A program made the position numbers and the translations under genes. From assembly GCF_048751585.1 (NCBI RefSeq), contig NZ_JAZHOB010000008.1, positions 186,001 through 250,000 on the forward strand: DNA of 64,000 nucleotides. Reading direction: 5' to 3'. Positions 33,721-42,899 of this stretch are shown here, piece after piece; positions within the stretch are counted from its first letter, which is position 1; every line of letters begins with the position of its first letter. The notes beneath the pieces were generated by a model. The model was not told the DNA's origin and ran no database searches. It saw nothing but the letters and a program-made list of their open reading frames with translations. This stretch comes from G025836975 sp048751585. GTDB lineage: Bacteria; Pseudomonadota; Gammaproteobacteria; Burkholderiales; Burkholderiaceae_B.

Positions 33721-36700
33721 TTACTGCAGCGCCGGCGCAAACTCCACCCACACATCGACGCGGGGAAAGTACAGCGCACCGCGCGCCGGCCGGCCGTCCA
33801 AGGCGCTGACGTGAGCGCAATAGCGCTCGATCTGCTCCTGATAGCGTTCGCGCATGCGTGCGGCAAAAGCATCAAGGCCCTCGCCCTGGCGCGGCACGCC
33901 CGTCTTGTAGTCCACCACCAGCCAGTCCCGCTCCTGCGAAATGGCCAGGTCGATGACTGAAACGCGGCCGCTGACGTCCAGCAGCGACCATTCCCGATGC
34001 GCCTGCGCAACCCGAAGCAGCCACTGTCCCTTCTGGCTGGACAGGGTGGCGGCCAGCGTTTCGCGTAAAACCTGCGCGGCGCCGTCCAGCCCCGCCTCGG
34101 CCAGGCCGGCACGGCTCAGTTGCCGGCGGAAGATGGGCAGGCAGGCATCGACGCGCTCGGGCGACCAGGCGTCCGCGCCTTCCTTTCCCATGTGCTCCAG
34201 CCAGGCATGGGCTACCGTGCCGATGGTGCTTTCATCGCCGGATTCCGACCGCCATTGCCAGGGTGTGCCCGGCCTGGCAACGGTGACGCCGGTCGGCGGC
34301 TCGGGCAAGGAGGCAAGGGGCATGCGCAGCAGGAAGCGCTGCCCGCCCGTCGCGGCCGACGGCGCAGGGCCTGCATCCAGCTCGGACGCCTCGGGAATCT
34401 GCGGCGCTTTCATATAGTCCCACAAGCGCCCCAGCAGCGATGCGCCGGCGGGCCGCTTTACCTGCATTTCCCCATCCAGGCCGACTTCGCCGATCAGATG
34501 CAGTTGCCGGCGGGCCCGCGTCAAGGCCACATACAGCAAGCGATCGGTTTCATAGGCGGCGCGTTTTTTTTCGCGCTCCGCCAAATAGACGGAAACCGGC
34601 TCGGACTCCTCGGCCGCCCTGTGCCGGATCGGTCCCAGCAGCAATGCGCCTTCGCTGTGCTCGAAACGCATCAACGGCGGCGTGTCGCCCTTGGGGCGCC
34701 GATGAAGACCGGTCAGAATCACGGTCTCGAATTCCAGCCCCTTGGACTTGTGTATGGTCATGACCTCGACCGCCTTGCCGCTGCTGTTGGGCGCGGCATA
34801 GAGTTTCTCCAGCCTGTCCTCCAGCATTTCCGGATCCAGATTCCCGTAAGGAGCCAGATCCTCGATCAGGCGGAACAGGCGTTCCGCATCGGCCGCATCG
34901 CTGGCGCCGCCATATACATCGAAACCGCCCAGCCGGCGCCAGCAATCTTCCAGCCATGATGCGAACGGTATGGTTCCCGATGCATTGGAGGCATCGAGCA
35001 GGACCGTGGCGGCGCGGCGCAGGCGCTTGGCCTCGCTGTCGTCCAGGATCGAATCGCCGCGCTGGTCCTGCGCCAGCCATGCGGACAAGACGGCGGGTAT
35101 TGCGGCATTCAGGTCGGCGCCGAACAAAGCGTGCAGGCTCTCCAGCGTAAGGCCGCAGAATGGCGCTCGCAACACCGAGAGCCAGGCCAATCTGTCCGCC
35201 GGATGCGACAAGGCCCGCGCCAGCTGCACCAGGTCCACGACGACCTGGCGCGATTTCAGAGAAACCAGTTCGACCGCGCGGCAAGGGATGTTTTCCCGCG
35301 TCAGGCGATGGACGATATCGTCCAAGTGCGTCCGCGCCCGGACCAGAATCGCAACCGGGTGCTCGCTGTCCTGATACGTTTGCAAGGCCTCCTTGGCAAG
35401 CTGGATGGCGATGGACTCGGCCACCATGGCGGAATCGGCGGCGCCGCCCTCTTCTTCCCCCTTGCGCGACCACACAGGATGAAACTCCACGCCCAGCCCA
35501 TGCACGCCGTCATTGAATGCCACCGACGGCGTGTACTTGATTGCGCCCAAGCCAGGATGATTCTCTTTGGGAAACACTGGCCCGCAAGTGGCATTCACCC
35601 AATCCACCAGGTGGGCCTGCGAGCGGAAATTGTCTTTCAGTTCCAGGGCCGTCAGCGCGATATCGCCCAGCCCGTCTTCCTTGACCTTAAGAAAGCACCC
35701 TACATCGGCCTTGCGGAACCGATAGATCGATTGCATGGGATCGCCCACCACGAACAGCGTGCGTCCGTCGCCCTGCATCCAGCCCGAGGTCAGGCGCTCG
35801 AGCAATTCAATCTGGGACTGGCTGGTGTCCTGGAACTCGTCCACCAGAATATGGCGGATGGCCGCGTCGAGCGACAAGAGCAGATCGCTCGGATCGTCCA
35901 CCTGTCCCAGGGCCTGCACGGCGCGACGCGAAATCTCGGTGAAATCCACCTCGGCGGTCTCGGTGAAGCGCAAGTTCAATTGCGCCGCGGCCAGCCAGAG
36001 CACCTCGATGAGCAGGTTCAGGACTTCCAATTGCTCGGCGCTATAGCCATTGCCCGGCGCGCAGCGGATATCGGCAAGGGCTGCAATCCATTCGTCGGTT
36101 TCGGGCATGGCCTTGAGCCAGGCCAGGAACTCGTCCTTGTAGTCCGCCTTGGCCTGGAAGCCCTGCTTGATGGTCACGGTGCGCCGCAAGGTATTCTTGC
36201 CCGTCAACAGGATGGCGGCCAGCGCCTGCCACTGCGGCAGGCTGGATATATCGTCGCCGAAGGGTTGTCCGTCCCAGTGTTTCAGGGCGCTTAAATCCAT
36301 GGACTCGCCGCTGCCTTCCAGCACATTGGCCGCGCGGGAGACCGGGGGCGCCAGCGCCGCCGCCCAGCCGGGCGGCATGGCGCGCGACAAACGGGCCAGG
36401 TCGGCTTCAATGGCGCCATCCAGGCTGCGCAGCAATTGATCGACATTGCCGCCCGGGCCAAGCAAAGGCAGCCATTGATCGCGGCTGGCCAGCATATTGG
36501 CCAGCAGGCCCTGCGCCGCGCGGACATCCACATCCAGATGGGCGATCAGGGCCGCAACCGACTCGTTATCGTCCGCCATATCCAGCGTGGCCTGTGCCGC
36601 GGCTTCGTAGTGTTCGCGCGCATCGTCGGCTATGGCCGGCAGCCCCCCCAACGCGCTCAACCACGGCATGGCCCGGACCAGATAGGTACAGAAGGAGTCG

Positions 36701-37059
36701 ATGGTGCGTATGCCAAGACGGGCGGGATACTGAAGCAGGTTCCAGCCCAGTTCCTGGTCGCGCTGCATGGCCCGGCGCGCCAGTTCCCAACTGCGCCGCT
36801 TGTAATGCTCTTCAGGAGCCGGCTCCTGGCCGGCCCGCAGCTTGGCCAGGACGCGGGCATGCATTTCGGATGCCGCCTTGCGCGTAAAGGTGATGGCCAC
36901 GATTTCCTCGGGCCGGCTGACGGTGGCCAGCAACGCCAGGATGCGGTCGGTCAGCAGCTCCGTCTTGCCCGAACCGGCCGGTGCCTGGATAAGAAAGGAT
37001 TGCGTGGGGTCGATGGCCGCGGCGCGGACGGCGCTGTCGCTGGGCTGTTTAGTCGTCAC
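33721..37059 (-). CDS. addA: AddA-like UvrD-family helicase-nuclease
   Basis: 1112 residues; the helicase-nuclease subunit of an AddAB-type double-strand-break repair enzyme. Walker A is APAGSGKTELL, motif Ia ITFTRKAASEMHAR, Walker B VDEFQDTSQSQ, motif VI YVALTRARRQL, and a C-terminal PD-(D/E)XK nuclease has VIDLAISQERDWLVVDYKTG. The start overlaps the end of the partner gene by 11 bases. Betaproteobacteria often carry this pair when recBCD is absent; absence elsewhere in the genome cannot be judged here. Confidence 0.93.
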   Translation of the reverse strand: MTTKQPSDSAVRAAAIDPTQSFLIQAPAGSGKTELLTDRILALLATVSRPEEIVAITFTRKAASEMHARVLAKLRAGQEPAPEEHYKRRSWELARRAMQRDQELGWNLLQYPARLGIRTIDSFCTYLVRAMPWLSALGGLPAIADDAREHYEAAAQATLDMADDNESVAALIAHLDVDVRAAQGLLANMLASRDQWLPLLGPGGNVDQLLRSLDGAIEADLARLSRAMPPGWAAALAPPVSRAANVLEGSGESMDLSALKHWDGQPFGDDISSLPQWQALAAILLTGKNTLRRTVTIKQGFQAKADYKDEFLAWLKAMPETDEWIAALADIRCAPGNGYSAEQLEVLNLLIEVLWLAAAQLNLRFTETAEVDFTEISRRAVQALGQVDDPSDLLLSLDAAIRHILVDEFQDTSQSQIELLERLTSGWMQGDGRTLFVVGDPMQSIYRFRKADVGCFLKVKEDGLGDIALTALELKDNFRSQAHLVDWVNATCGPVFPKENHPGLGAIKYTPSVAFNDGVHGLGVEFHPVWSRKGEEEGGAADSAMVAESIAIQLAKEALQTYQDSEHPVAILVRARTHLDDIVHRLTRENIPCRAVELVSLKSRQVVVDLVQLARALSHPADRLAWLSVLRAPFCGLTLESLHALFGADLNAAIPAVLSAWLAQDQRGDSILDDSEAKRLRRAATVLLDASNASGTIPFASWLEDCWRRLGGFDVYGGASDAADAERLFRLIEDLAPYGNLDPEMLEDRLEKLYAAPNSSGKAVEVMTIHKSKGLEFETVILTGLHRRPKGDTPPLMRFEHSEGALLLGPIRHRAAEESEPVSVYLAEREKKRAAYETDRLLYVALTRARRQLHLIGEVGLDGEMQVKRPAGASLLGRLWDYMKAPQIPEASELDAGPAPSAATGGQRFLLRMPLASLPEPPTGVTVARPGTPWQWRSESGDESTIGTVAHAWLEHMGKEGADAWSPERVDACLPIFRRQLSRAGLAEAGLDGAAQVLRETLAATLSSQKGQWLLRVAQAHREWSLLDVSGRVSVIDLAISQERDWLVVDYKTGVPRQGEGLDAFAARMRERYQEQIERYCAHVSALDGRPARGALYFPRVDVWVEFAPALQ

Positions 37060-39703
37060 GCCTGTATTCCTCGGTCAAACGTAAAAAAGGCAGCACGTCG
37101 CAGTATTGCAGATCGTCCGGCCGCAAGGCCCGGTTGCCCGCATGGCCCGCCACATACTCGTCCGCAAGCGCATGAATGGCGCCGCGCCATTGCGCCATCA
37201 ACCCCTCCCAGGAATAGCCGGCGAAATCGGGCCAGTCTTGCGGAGCGGATAGCCCCTTAAAGCCGTAGTCCTCTTTCGCCAAGCCCTTTACCAGCGTATC
37301 GCGGGCATGCAGCTTGGCCAGGACCAGTGCAACGACTTGCGCATTCTCCTCGGCCAGCACCGCCGCGTAAAAAGGCAGTTGCAGTCCCACCGGCCGCGCA
37401 CGCATCCAGTCCGGCTTCGGGTCGATATTCCCATTGCCTGACTTGTAATCGATCAGCACCAGCCGGCCATCTTGCAGCTCGTCGATGCGGTCCAGCCGCA
37501 GGCTGAGCTCCAGCGGACCGTGCAGCCAAGCGTATTCCTGCTCGACGTCGCGTACCCGGAACGGCATGCGCGCCCGCTCCAGGGCCAGCCATTCATGCAC
37601 GATGGCAATGGCTCTCGCGGCCTCGAGCGCCCGCAGCGTCGCACCGTAATCGACCAGGCACTCGTCGGCGGCCCGCCGTACGGATTGCTCCACCAGCATG
37701 TCGAGCCCGCCATCGCTCCAAAGCCGCAGCAAATTTTCCTGGTCGGCCAATACCTGCCAGACCAGCTCCACGGCCCGATGCAGCAACAGGCCGCGGGCAT
37801 TCTGGTCGGATATGTCCGCATAGCCCTTCAAGCGGCTGGCGCCGAGCCGATACTTCACGAATGCCCACAAAGGATTGCGCGCCTGCGTATCGATGACGGC
37901 GATGCCGCCGCGCGTCTTGCCCTGGCTGCGCAATGGCGGCCCTTGCTCATCCAGCAGGCGCTCCAATCGGCATTCGGATGATGTTCCAGGAACCGGCTGT
38001 GAAGCCCGGGCTTCCAGGCCGGCAATGCATGGGCTGGGGCGCAGTTCGCGCTCGCCCTCGCGCTGGGGATGGCTGAGCCAGACCTGCGGCGCGCATTCCA
38101 GCAGGCTGGCATACAGCGTCATCGCCCAATGCAGTTCGCGCTCGGGCGTGGCACGCGGCGCGTTGGCCTGCCGCAAGGCCGCCATGGGGATGAAGGGATT
38201 GGGCTTGGGTGTGGCGGGCAGGACCTCGTCAGTCAGTCCCAGCACCCAGGCGCCGTCCCAGCGCCCTCCTTCCGACTCCAGGAATCCCAGCACATCGAGC
38301 CGGGCATCCGGATCGCGCTGCGGCTGGAAAGGCGTCTGCTGGGCAAGCCGCCGCAACAATCCCACGGCCCCGGAGAACCCCATCCGTCCGGCCACCGCGG
38401 CCTGGCGGCCCAGGCTGTCCAGGAGTCCATCGAAGGCCTCGACCGCTTGAAAGGCATGGCTGTCGAGCACGGACTGGCCGGGAAACCCCAGGGTTTGCAA
38501 ACACAGGCGAAAGCGCTGGCTCCAGATGTCCACGGTCGCCGGCCCCGACTGGCAGTCCAGCGCCTGCCGGCAAAGCCGCCAAGCCTCGCCAAGACGGGGT
38601 GCGTGCTGATCCAGCGCCGAAGCGAAATCCGTTTCCGACACCTTGATCCGGGCGCGCCGCCGCCAAAGCGCGTCGATGCTTGCCCGGCCGGCCGCCTCTT
38701 GGGCGTCGGCGCGGCACCCTCCCGCCAGCAAGGCGGCCCCGGCGTCGGCGGGCGCGCAAAACTTCTTCTGGGAGAAGTCCGCCATGACCCGCAGCCACAG
38801 CAGGGCGGCCCGGGCCAGCGGCCATTCCGCCAGCGGCCGGGCTACCGCGATGTTATACGCCATGGGGCGGCCCGGCGTGCCGCGGTCCAAAGCACCGCGC
38901 AGATAGCGGTGCGCCAATGCCACGTCGGCCTCCAGCCGCGCCGCCACAATGGCATACCTGCCAGTGGGATTCCGCTCCAGTTGATCTGCCGCCCATTGTG
39001 CCGCCAGCTTCCACTCGCCGTCCGGATCGGGCGCTTGCACCCTTTGCAGGCTTGCCGGCTCTTGCGCGGGGCGGGCCAGCGTCCGCATGCGTACGCCCCG
39101 GTCCCGCATGGCGGACAGCATGCCGGACAAGCGTGGCGATAATTCATTGAAACCCGCCAGGACGAGCGTATCGAAATCCACATCCAGAACGCCCCCGGCC
39201 AAGGCCTGGCAAATGCGTTCGTAGGCCGTATTGCCATCCTCCATATCCATCTTGTCCAACGCCGCCCGGTAGTTGGCGCGCCATACGCGAAAGCGTTGAT
39301 AGTCGGACGTTTCGTATTCCGGCGGAACCCGGATGCGCCAATCGTCGGCCAGGCGATCGGCTTCAGCGGCAAGGCGCGCGGCTTGAACGACGTCCAGCAG
39401 GACATGGTCCGCCTCGGCCTCGGCGATGACATGCTGCCACAGCAGTTGCGACCCGAAAGCGTCGAGCGTGTGCATGGCCTGTCGCGATTCGGGCACAAAG
39501 GACAGCCGATCCGCAGCCCTTTTCAGCCAGGCCGACAAGGGAAGGATATCGGGTACTGCCATGACGCTGCGGCCCGAGCCCAGACCGGCCGACAACTCGG
39601 CCAGCACGCGCCGCGCATGGCGATTGTTGACCGTCAGGACCAGTGTGCTTTCGGAATCGGGTCCCGAAAGCTCGTCCAGATCCACGGAGTCGAATATATC
39701 CAT
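37049..39703 (-). CDS. AddB-like PD-(D/E)XK nuclease, partner of AddA
   Basis: 884 residues matching the family once called probable DNA repair protein. The N-terminal two thirds look like an inactivated helicase without a Walker A lysine; the C-terminus has the nuclease motif LVLIDYKSGNGN. No four-cysteine iron-sulfur cluster as in Bacillus AddB was recognised. It is first in the two-gene operon with addA, and its start region is divergent from modE. The role is end resection for RecA-mediated repair by inference from the pairing. Confidence 0.87.
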   Translation of the reverse strand: MDIFDSVDLDELSGPDSESTLVLTVNNRHARRVLAELSAGLGSGRSVMAVPDILPLSAWLKRAADRLSFVPESRQAMHTLDAFGSQLLWQHVIAEAEADHVLLDVVQAARLAAEADRLADDWRIRVPPEYETSDYQRFRVWRANYRAALDKMDMEDGNTAYERICQALAGGVLDVDFDTLVLAGFNELSPRLSGMLSAMRDRGVRMRTLARPAQEPASLQRVQAPDPDGEWKLAAQWAADQLERNPTGRYAIVAARLEADVALAHRYLRGALDRGTPGRPMAYNIAVARPLAEWPLARAALLWLRVMADFSQKKFCAPADAGAALLAGGCRADAQEAAGRASIDALWRRRARIKVSETDFASALDQHAPRLGEAWRLCRQALDCQSGPATVDIWSQRFRLCLQTLGFPGQSVLDSHAFQAVEAFDGLLDSLGRQAAVAGRMGFSGAVGLLRRLAQQTPFQPQRDPDARLDVLGFLESEGGRWDGAWVLGLTDEVLPATPKPNPFIPMAALRQANAPRATPERELHWAMTLYASLLECAPQVWLSHPQREGERELRPSPCIAGLEARASQPVPGTSSECRLERLLDEQGPPLRSQGKTRGGIAVIDTQARNPLWAFVKYRLGASRLKGYADISDQNARGLLLHRAVELVWQVLADQENLLRLWSDGGLDMLVEQSVRRAADECLVDYGATLRALEAARAIAIVHEWLALERARMPFRVRDVEQEYAWLHGPLELSLRLDRIDELQDGRLVLIDYKSGNGNIDPKPDWMRARPVGLQLPFYAAVLAEENAQVVALVLAKLHARDTLVKGLAKEDYGFKGLSAPQDWPDFAGYSWEGLMAQWRGAIHALADEYVAGHAGNRALRPDDLQYCDVLPFLRLTEEYRRDD

Positions 39704-39800
39704 CGTTCTAGGGCGCCGCTATTTGCAAGGGGTCCATTCTAACGACTCGGCACGACAGATGGCTTTCCTTTTAGCATTGAGAGGCCCTAAACTGGGTGCC

Positions 39801-40631
39801 ATGCATAATCAGGACAACGCCCCTTCCCGCGCCGCCGACATCGAATTGAGCGGTTCGATATGGTTTCGTTCGGGCCAGCAAAACTGGGGAAGCCAAAAGC
39901 GCATGGCGCTGTTGACCGCCATAAGCGAAGAAGGCTCCATCAGCGCGGCCGCCCGGAAAATCGGCCTGAGCTACAAAGCGGCCTGGGATGCCGTGGACAC
40001 CATGAACAACCTGGCCGGCGAGCCCCTGGTGCTGCGCAGCACCGGCGGCCAGCGCGGCGGCGGCGCCCATCTGACGCAGCGTGCCCAAGAGCTGCTGCAG
40101 CTGTATCAATTACTCAGCAAGGAACACGAGCGCTTCATGGCGCGGCTGGCCGCGGCCAGCGGTTCCTCGCCTCAAAACCTGGAGTTCATACAGAACATGA
40201 TGGTACAGACATCGGTGCGCAACAAGCTGCCCGGTACCGTCGCCCGCCTCAAACACGGCGCGGTGAACGATGAAGTCGTCCTGGACCTGGAGGGCGGCAT
40301 CGAGATCGTCGCCTCCATCACCAGCGAAAGCGTGCAGAACCTGGGGCTGCAACCGGGCAAGCGGGCGCTGGCATTCATCAAGGCGTCTTCGGTCATGGTG
40401 GGACTGCCCGGCAAAGGCCTGAAACTGTCGGCCCGCAATCAATTGCGCGGACGCATCTGCCGCATCGTGGAAGGCGCGGTCAATGCCGAGGCCTGCATCG
40501 AGCTGCCGGGCGGCCAGATTGTGGCCGCCATCCTAAGCATGGAAAGCCTGGCATCGATGAATCTGCGGGAACAACAGGAAGCCTATGCAATTTTCAAGGC
40601 ATCCAGCGTGATGGTGGGCGTTCTGGACTGA
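39801..40631 (+). CDS. modE: Molybdate-responsive transcriptional regulator ModE
   Basis: 276 residues. An N-terminal winged helix (about 25-125, ISEEGSISAAARKIGLSYKAAWDAVDTMN) is followed by two Mop/TOBE molybdate-binding modules: SVRNKLPGTVARLKHG to FIKASSVMVGL, and RNQLRGRICRIVEGAVN to IFKASSVMVGVLD. Binds molybdate and represses the mod operon. ATG 39801 is used; ATG 39759 in the same frame is possible. Its last 49 bases overlap the end of modC on the opposite strand. Confidence 0.96.
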   Translation: MHNQDNAPSRAADIELSGSIWFRSGQQNWGSQKRMALLTAISEEGSISAAARKIGLSYKAAWDAVDTMNNLAGEPLVLRSTGGQRGGGAHLTQRAQELLQLYQLLSKEHERFMARLAAASGSSPQNLEFIQNMMVQTSVRNKLPGTVARLKHGAVNDEVVLDLEGGIEIVASITSESVQNLGLQPGKRALAFIKASSVMVGLPGKGLKLSARNQLRGRICRIVEGAVNAEACIELPGGQIVAAILSMESLASMNLREQQEAYAIFKASSVMVGVLD

Positions 40632-41320
40632 CGCGACGGCAGTTGCGACGGATCGTATTCATCCACAATCCGTCCGTCCTGTATCTGGTAGATGCGGTCG
40701 GCCAGCACCAGCGCATCGTCGGGATCGTGCGTAATAAGAATCGTCGGAATATCCAGCCTGGCCTGCAACGCGGCCAGCTCATCGCGCATTCGTTCGCGCA
40801 GGCCGGCATCGAGCGCGGACAGGGGCTCGTCCAGCAGCAGCACGCCGGGCTCCACCGCCAGCGCGCGAGCCAGGGCGACACGTTGTTTTTGCCCTCCGGA
40901 TATTTCGGCCGGATAGCTGTTCAGGATTCCGTCCAGCTCGAACGACTCGATCCAGCGCCGGGCCGCCTGGGGCAGCGTTCGGCCTCGGGGATTAAGCCAG
41001 CCGCCGCTCAGGCCAAACCCCACGTTCTGCGCGACCGTCAAATGGGGAAACAGACCGTAGTCCTGCTGCAGATAGCCCACCCGGCGCTGCTGGGGCGGCA
41101 GGAAAATGCCTTGCCGGGAATCGTAGAAAGTCGTTCCAGACACCCGTATGCAGCCGCTGTCCGGACGCATCAACCCGGCAATGGCCTGCACAGTCAATGT
41201 CTTGCCGGCGCCGGAAGGCCCGAACAGGGCTATGCGGCGCGCCTTGGCGTCTATCCGGATGTCCAGAAGAAATTGCCTGGCGCCCGCAAGCATGCGCCGC
41301 TTGATATCCAGGTGCATCAT
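40583..41320 (-). CDS. modC: Molybdate ABC transporter ATP-binding protein (short form)
   Basis: 245 residues: Walker A FGPSGAGKTLTVQ, signature ISGGQKQRVALARALA, Walker B LLLDEPLSALD, switch region LITHDPDDAL. E. coli ModC has about 350 residues with a C-terminal Mop domain; that domain is missing here and the protein stops soon after the ATPase core. ATG 41320 overlaps the modB stop as ATGA. The stop lies 49 bases inside the convergent modE. The longer open frame upstream runs through modB in another frame and is not coding. Confidence 0.92.
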   Translation of the reverse strand: MMHLDIKRRMLAGARQFLLDIRIDAKARRIALFGPSGAGKTLTVQAIAGLMRPDSGCIRVSGTTFYDSRQGIFLPPQQRRVGYLQQDYGLFPHLTVAQNVGFGLSGGWLNPRGRTLPQAARRWIESFELDGILNSYPAEISGGQKQRVALARALAVEPGVLLLDEPLSALDAGLRERMRDELAALQARLDIPTILITHDPDDALVLADRIYQIQDGRIVDEYDPSQLPSRQSRTPTITLDALKIA

Positions 41321-42006
41321 CGCAAAGCCGTCCGCTGGCTCATCGTTCGCGATCGGTCCGGAGCCAGTCTGCCGGCAATCCACAAGACCGCGATGCAGGT
41401 GAAAGATGTCACTATCACCAGAATGTTGGCCACGCCATCGTTGCCCGCCTGCACCGCCTCGTAGATCGCAATGGACAAGGTCTGGGTTTTCCCGGGGATG
41501 CTGCCCGCTATCATCAGCGTGGCTCCGAATTCGCCCAGAGCGCGCGCAAAGGCCAGGAATACGCCGGCCAGGATGCCGGGCAGGGCCAGCGGCAGCGTCA
41601 CCCTGAAGAAGGTGCCGCTGGCGCTTACCCCCAGCACCTGGGCGCCGTTCTCCAGGGCGGGGTCCACACCCTGGAAGGCGGCGCGGGCGGCTTTCAGCAC
41701 CATGGGGAAGGCAACCACCGTTGCGGCGATCACGGCCCCCTGCCAGGTAAAGACCAGTACGATGCCCCAATCCGCCAGGAATGACCCCAGCCAGCCGCGG
41801 CGCCCCAACAGAACTAGCAGGTAATAACCGATGACCGTAGGCGGCAGGACCAGCGGTAAAGTCAGCACCGCATCCAGGGCATCGCACCATGCCGAGCGCC
41901 AGCGCGACAGGCCGTAGGCAATCGAAACACCCAGCATGGTGGAAAAGAAGGTGGCCCAGCCCGCCACCTTGAGCGACAACAGCAGGGGAACACTAACATC
42001 AGACAT
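41317..42006 (-). CDS. modB: Molybdate ABC transporter permease
   Basis: 229 residues, the same as E. coli ModB, with five to six transmembrane helices. Typical segments are PLVLPPTVIGYYLLVLLGRRGWLG and the ATPase-coupling loop NGAQVLGVSASGTFFRVTLPLA. Starts 12 bases after modA and overlaps modC by 4 bases. Confidence 0.94.
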   Translation of the reverse strand: MSDVSVPLLLSLKVAGWATFFSTMLGVSIAYGLSRWRSAWCDALDAVLTLPLVLPPTVIGYYLLVLLGRRGWLGSFLADWGIVLVFTWQGAVIAATVVAFPMVLKAARAAFQGVDPALENGAQVLGVSASGTFFRVTLPLALPGILAGVFLAFARALGEFGATLMIAGSIPGKTQTLSIAIYEAVQAGNDGVANILVIVTSFTCIAVLWIAGRLAPDRSRTMSQRTALR

Positions 42007-42018
42007 GAACGGCCCGGA

Positions 42019-42774
42019 TTACGGTTGGGAGAAGCCGTATTTGGTCAATATCGCCTGGCCCTTGGCGGAGGAAATGAAATCCACGAAATTCTGGGCTTGC
42101 GGGTTTCGGCCGTCGCGCTTGACCAGTGCGATCGGATACAAGACAGGTACGGGTGTGGACAGCTTGGCCGCCACCTTGACCTTGCCGGGCATGATGGCGG
42201 CATCGGTGGCGAATACGAAACCCGCGTCTACCTCCCCGCGCGCCACATAATCCAGCACTTGGCGCACATTCTGGCCCAGCACTTCATGTTTCCTGACGGC
42301 ATCCCAGTCGCCGCTATGCTCCAGCGCCGCCTTCGTGTAGCGGCCCACGGGCACGGTCGCCGGGTTGCCAAAGGCGATGCGCTTGACCCCGCCCGCCTTC
42401 AGGCCGTCCACCGAATCGATACCCAGCTTGCTGTCGGCCGGCACAATCAGCACCACCTCGTTGCGGACAAAATTACGTTGAGTGCCGGCGGCTATGCTGC
42501 CGGCCTCAACCGCCTTGTCCATGGCCTTCTGGTCCGCCGAAGCGAAGACGTCCATGGGAGCACCCTGGATGACTTGCGCAGCGACGGCGTCGGAGCTTGC
42601 AAAGCTCATCAACACCTTGGTATCGGGATGCTCCTGCTGAAACACCGTTGCAATCTCGGTCAAGGCATTGGTCAGGCTGGAGGCGGCCCCCACCAGCAAA
42701 TCGCCCGCCGAAGCCTGCGCGTGCCATCCCATGCTTGCCAGCGCCGCCGCTGCAATGAATTTCTTCGTATTCAT
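42019..42774 (-). CDS. modA: Molybdate-binding periplasmic protein
   Basis: 251 residues with a Sec signal peptide (MNTKKFIAAAALASMGWHAQ, cut near ASA). The mature start DLLVGAASSLTNALTEIA has the serine-rich oxyanion site, and FASSDAVAAQVIQGAPMDVFASAD is typical. ATG 42774 has AGGAAAG upstream; 36 further in-frame codons upstream overlap the promoter and are not used. First gene of modABC, under a ModE operator. Confidence 0.95.
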   Translation of the reverse strand: MNTKKFIAAAALASMGWHAQASAGDLLVGAASSLTNALTEIATVFQQEHPDTKVLMSFASSDAVAAQVIQGAPMDVFASADQKAMDKAVEAGSIAAGTQRNFVRNEVVLIVPADSKLGIDSVDGLKAGGVKRIAFGNPATVPVGRYTKAALEHSGDWDAVRKHEVLGQNVRQVLDYVARGEVDAGFVFATDAAIMPGKVKVAAKLSTPVPVLYPIALVKRDGRNPQAQNFVDFISSAKGQAILTKYGFSQP

Positions 42775-42849
42775 CTCTTTCCTTTTTTCAGGAGGCCGGC
42801 GATAACCATTCCATGGCCATGCCTGGAGCCCGCGCCCCGATGCCTGACT

Positions 42850-42882
42850 CGTAATATATATACCTATATAACGATTCGTCAA
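42850..42882 (-). promoter_or_regulatory. ModE operator overlapping the modA promoter
   Basis: On the plus strand CGTAATATA, six bases, TATATAACG (42850-42873) forms an inverted repeat with one mismatch and matches the known ModE site pattern. The minus-strand modA promoter reads TTGACG (42882-42877), 18 bases, TATATT (42858-42853). The operator covers the -10 and most of the spacer, as expected for repression by ModE-molybdate. Confidence 0.82.
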
Positions 42883-42899
42883 CCCAGCCTTGCGATAAG

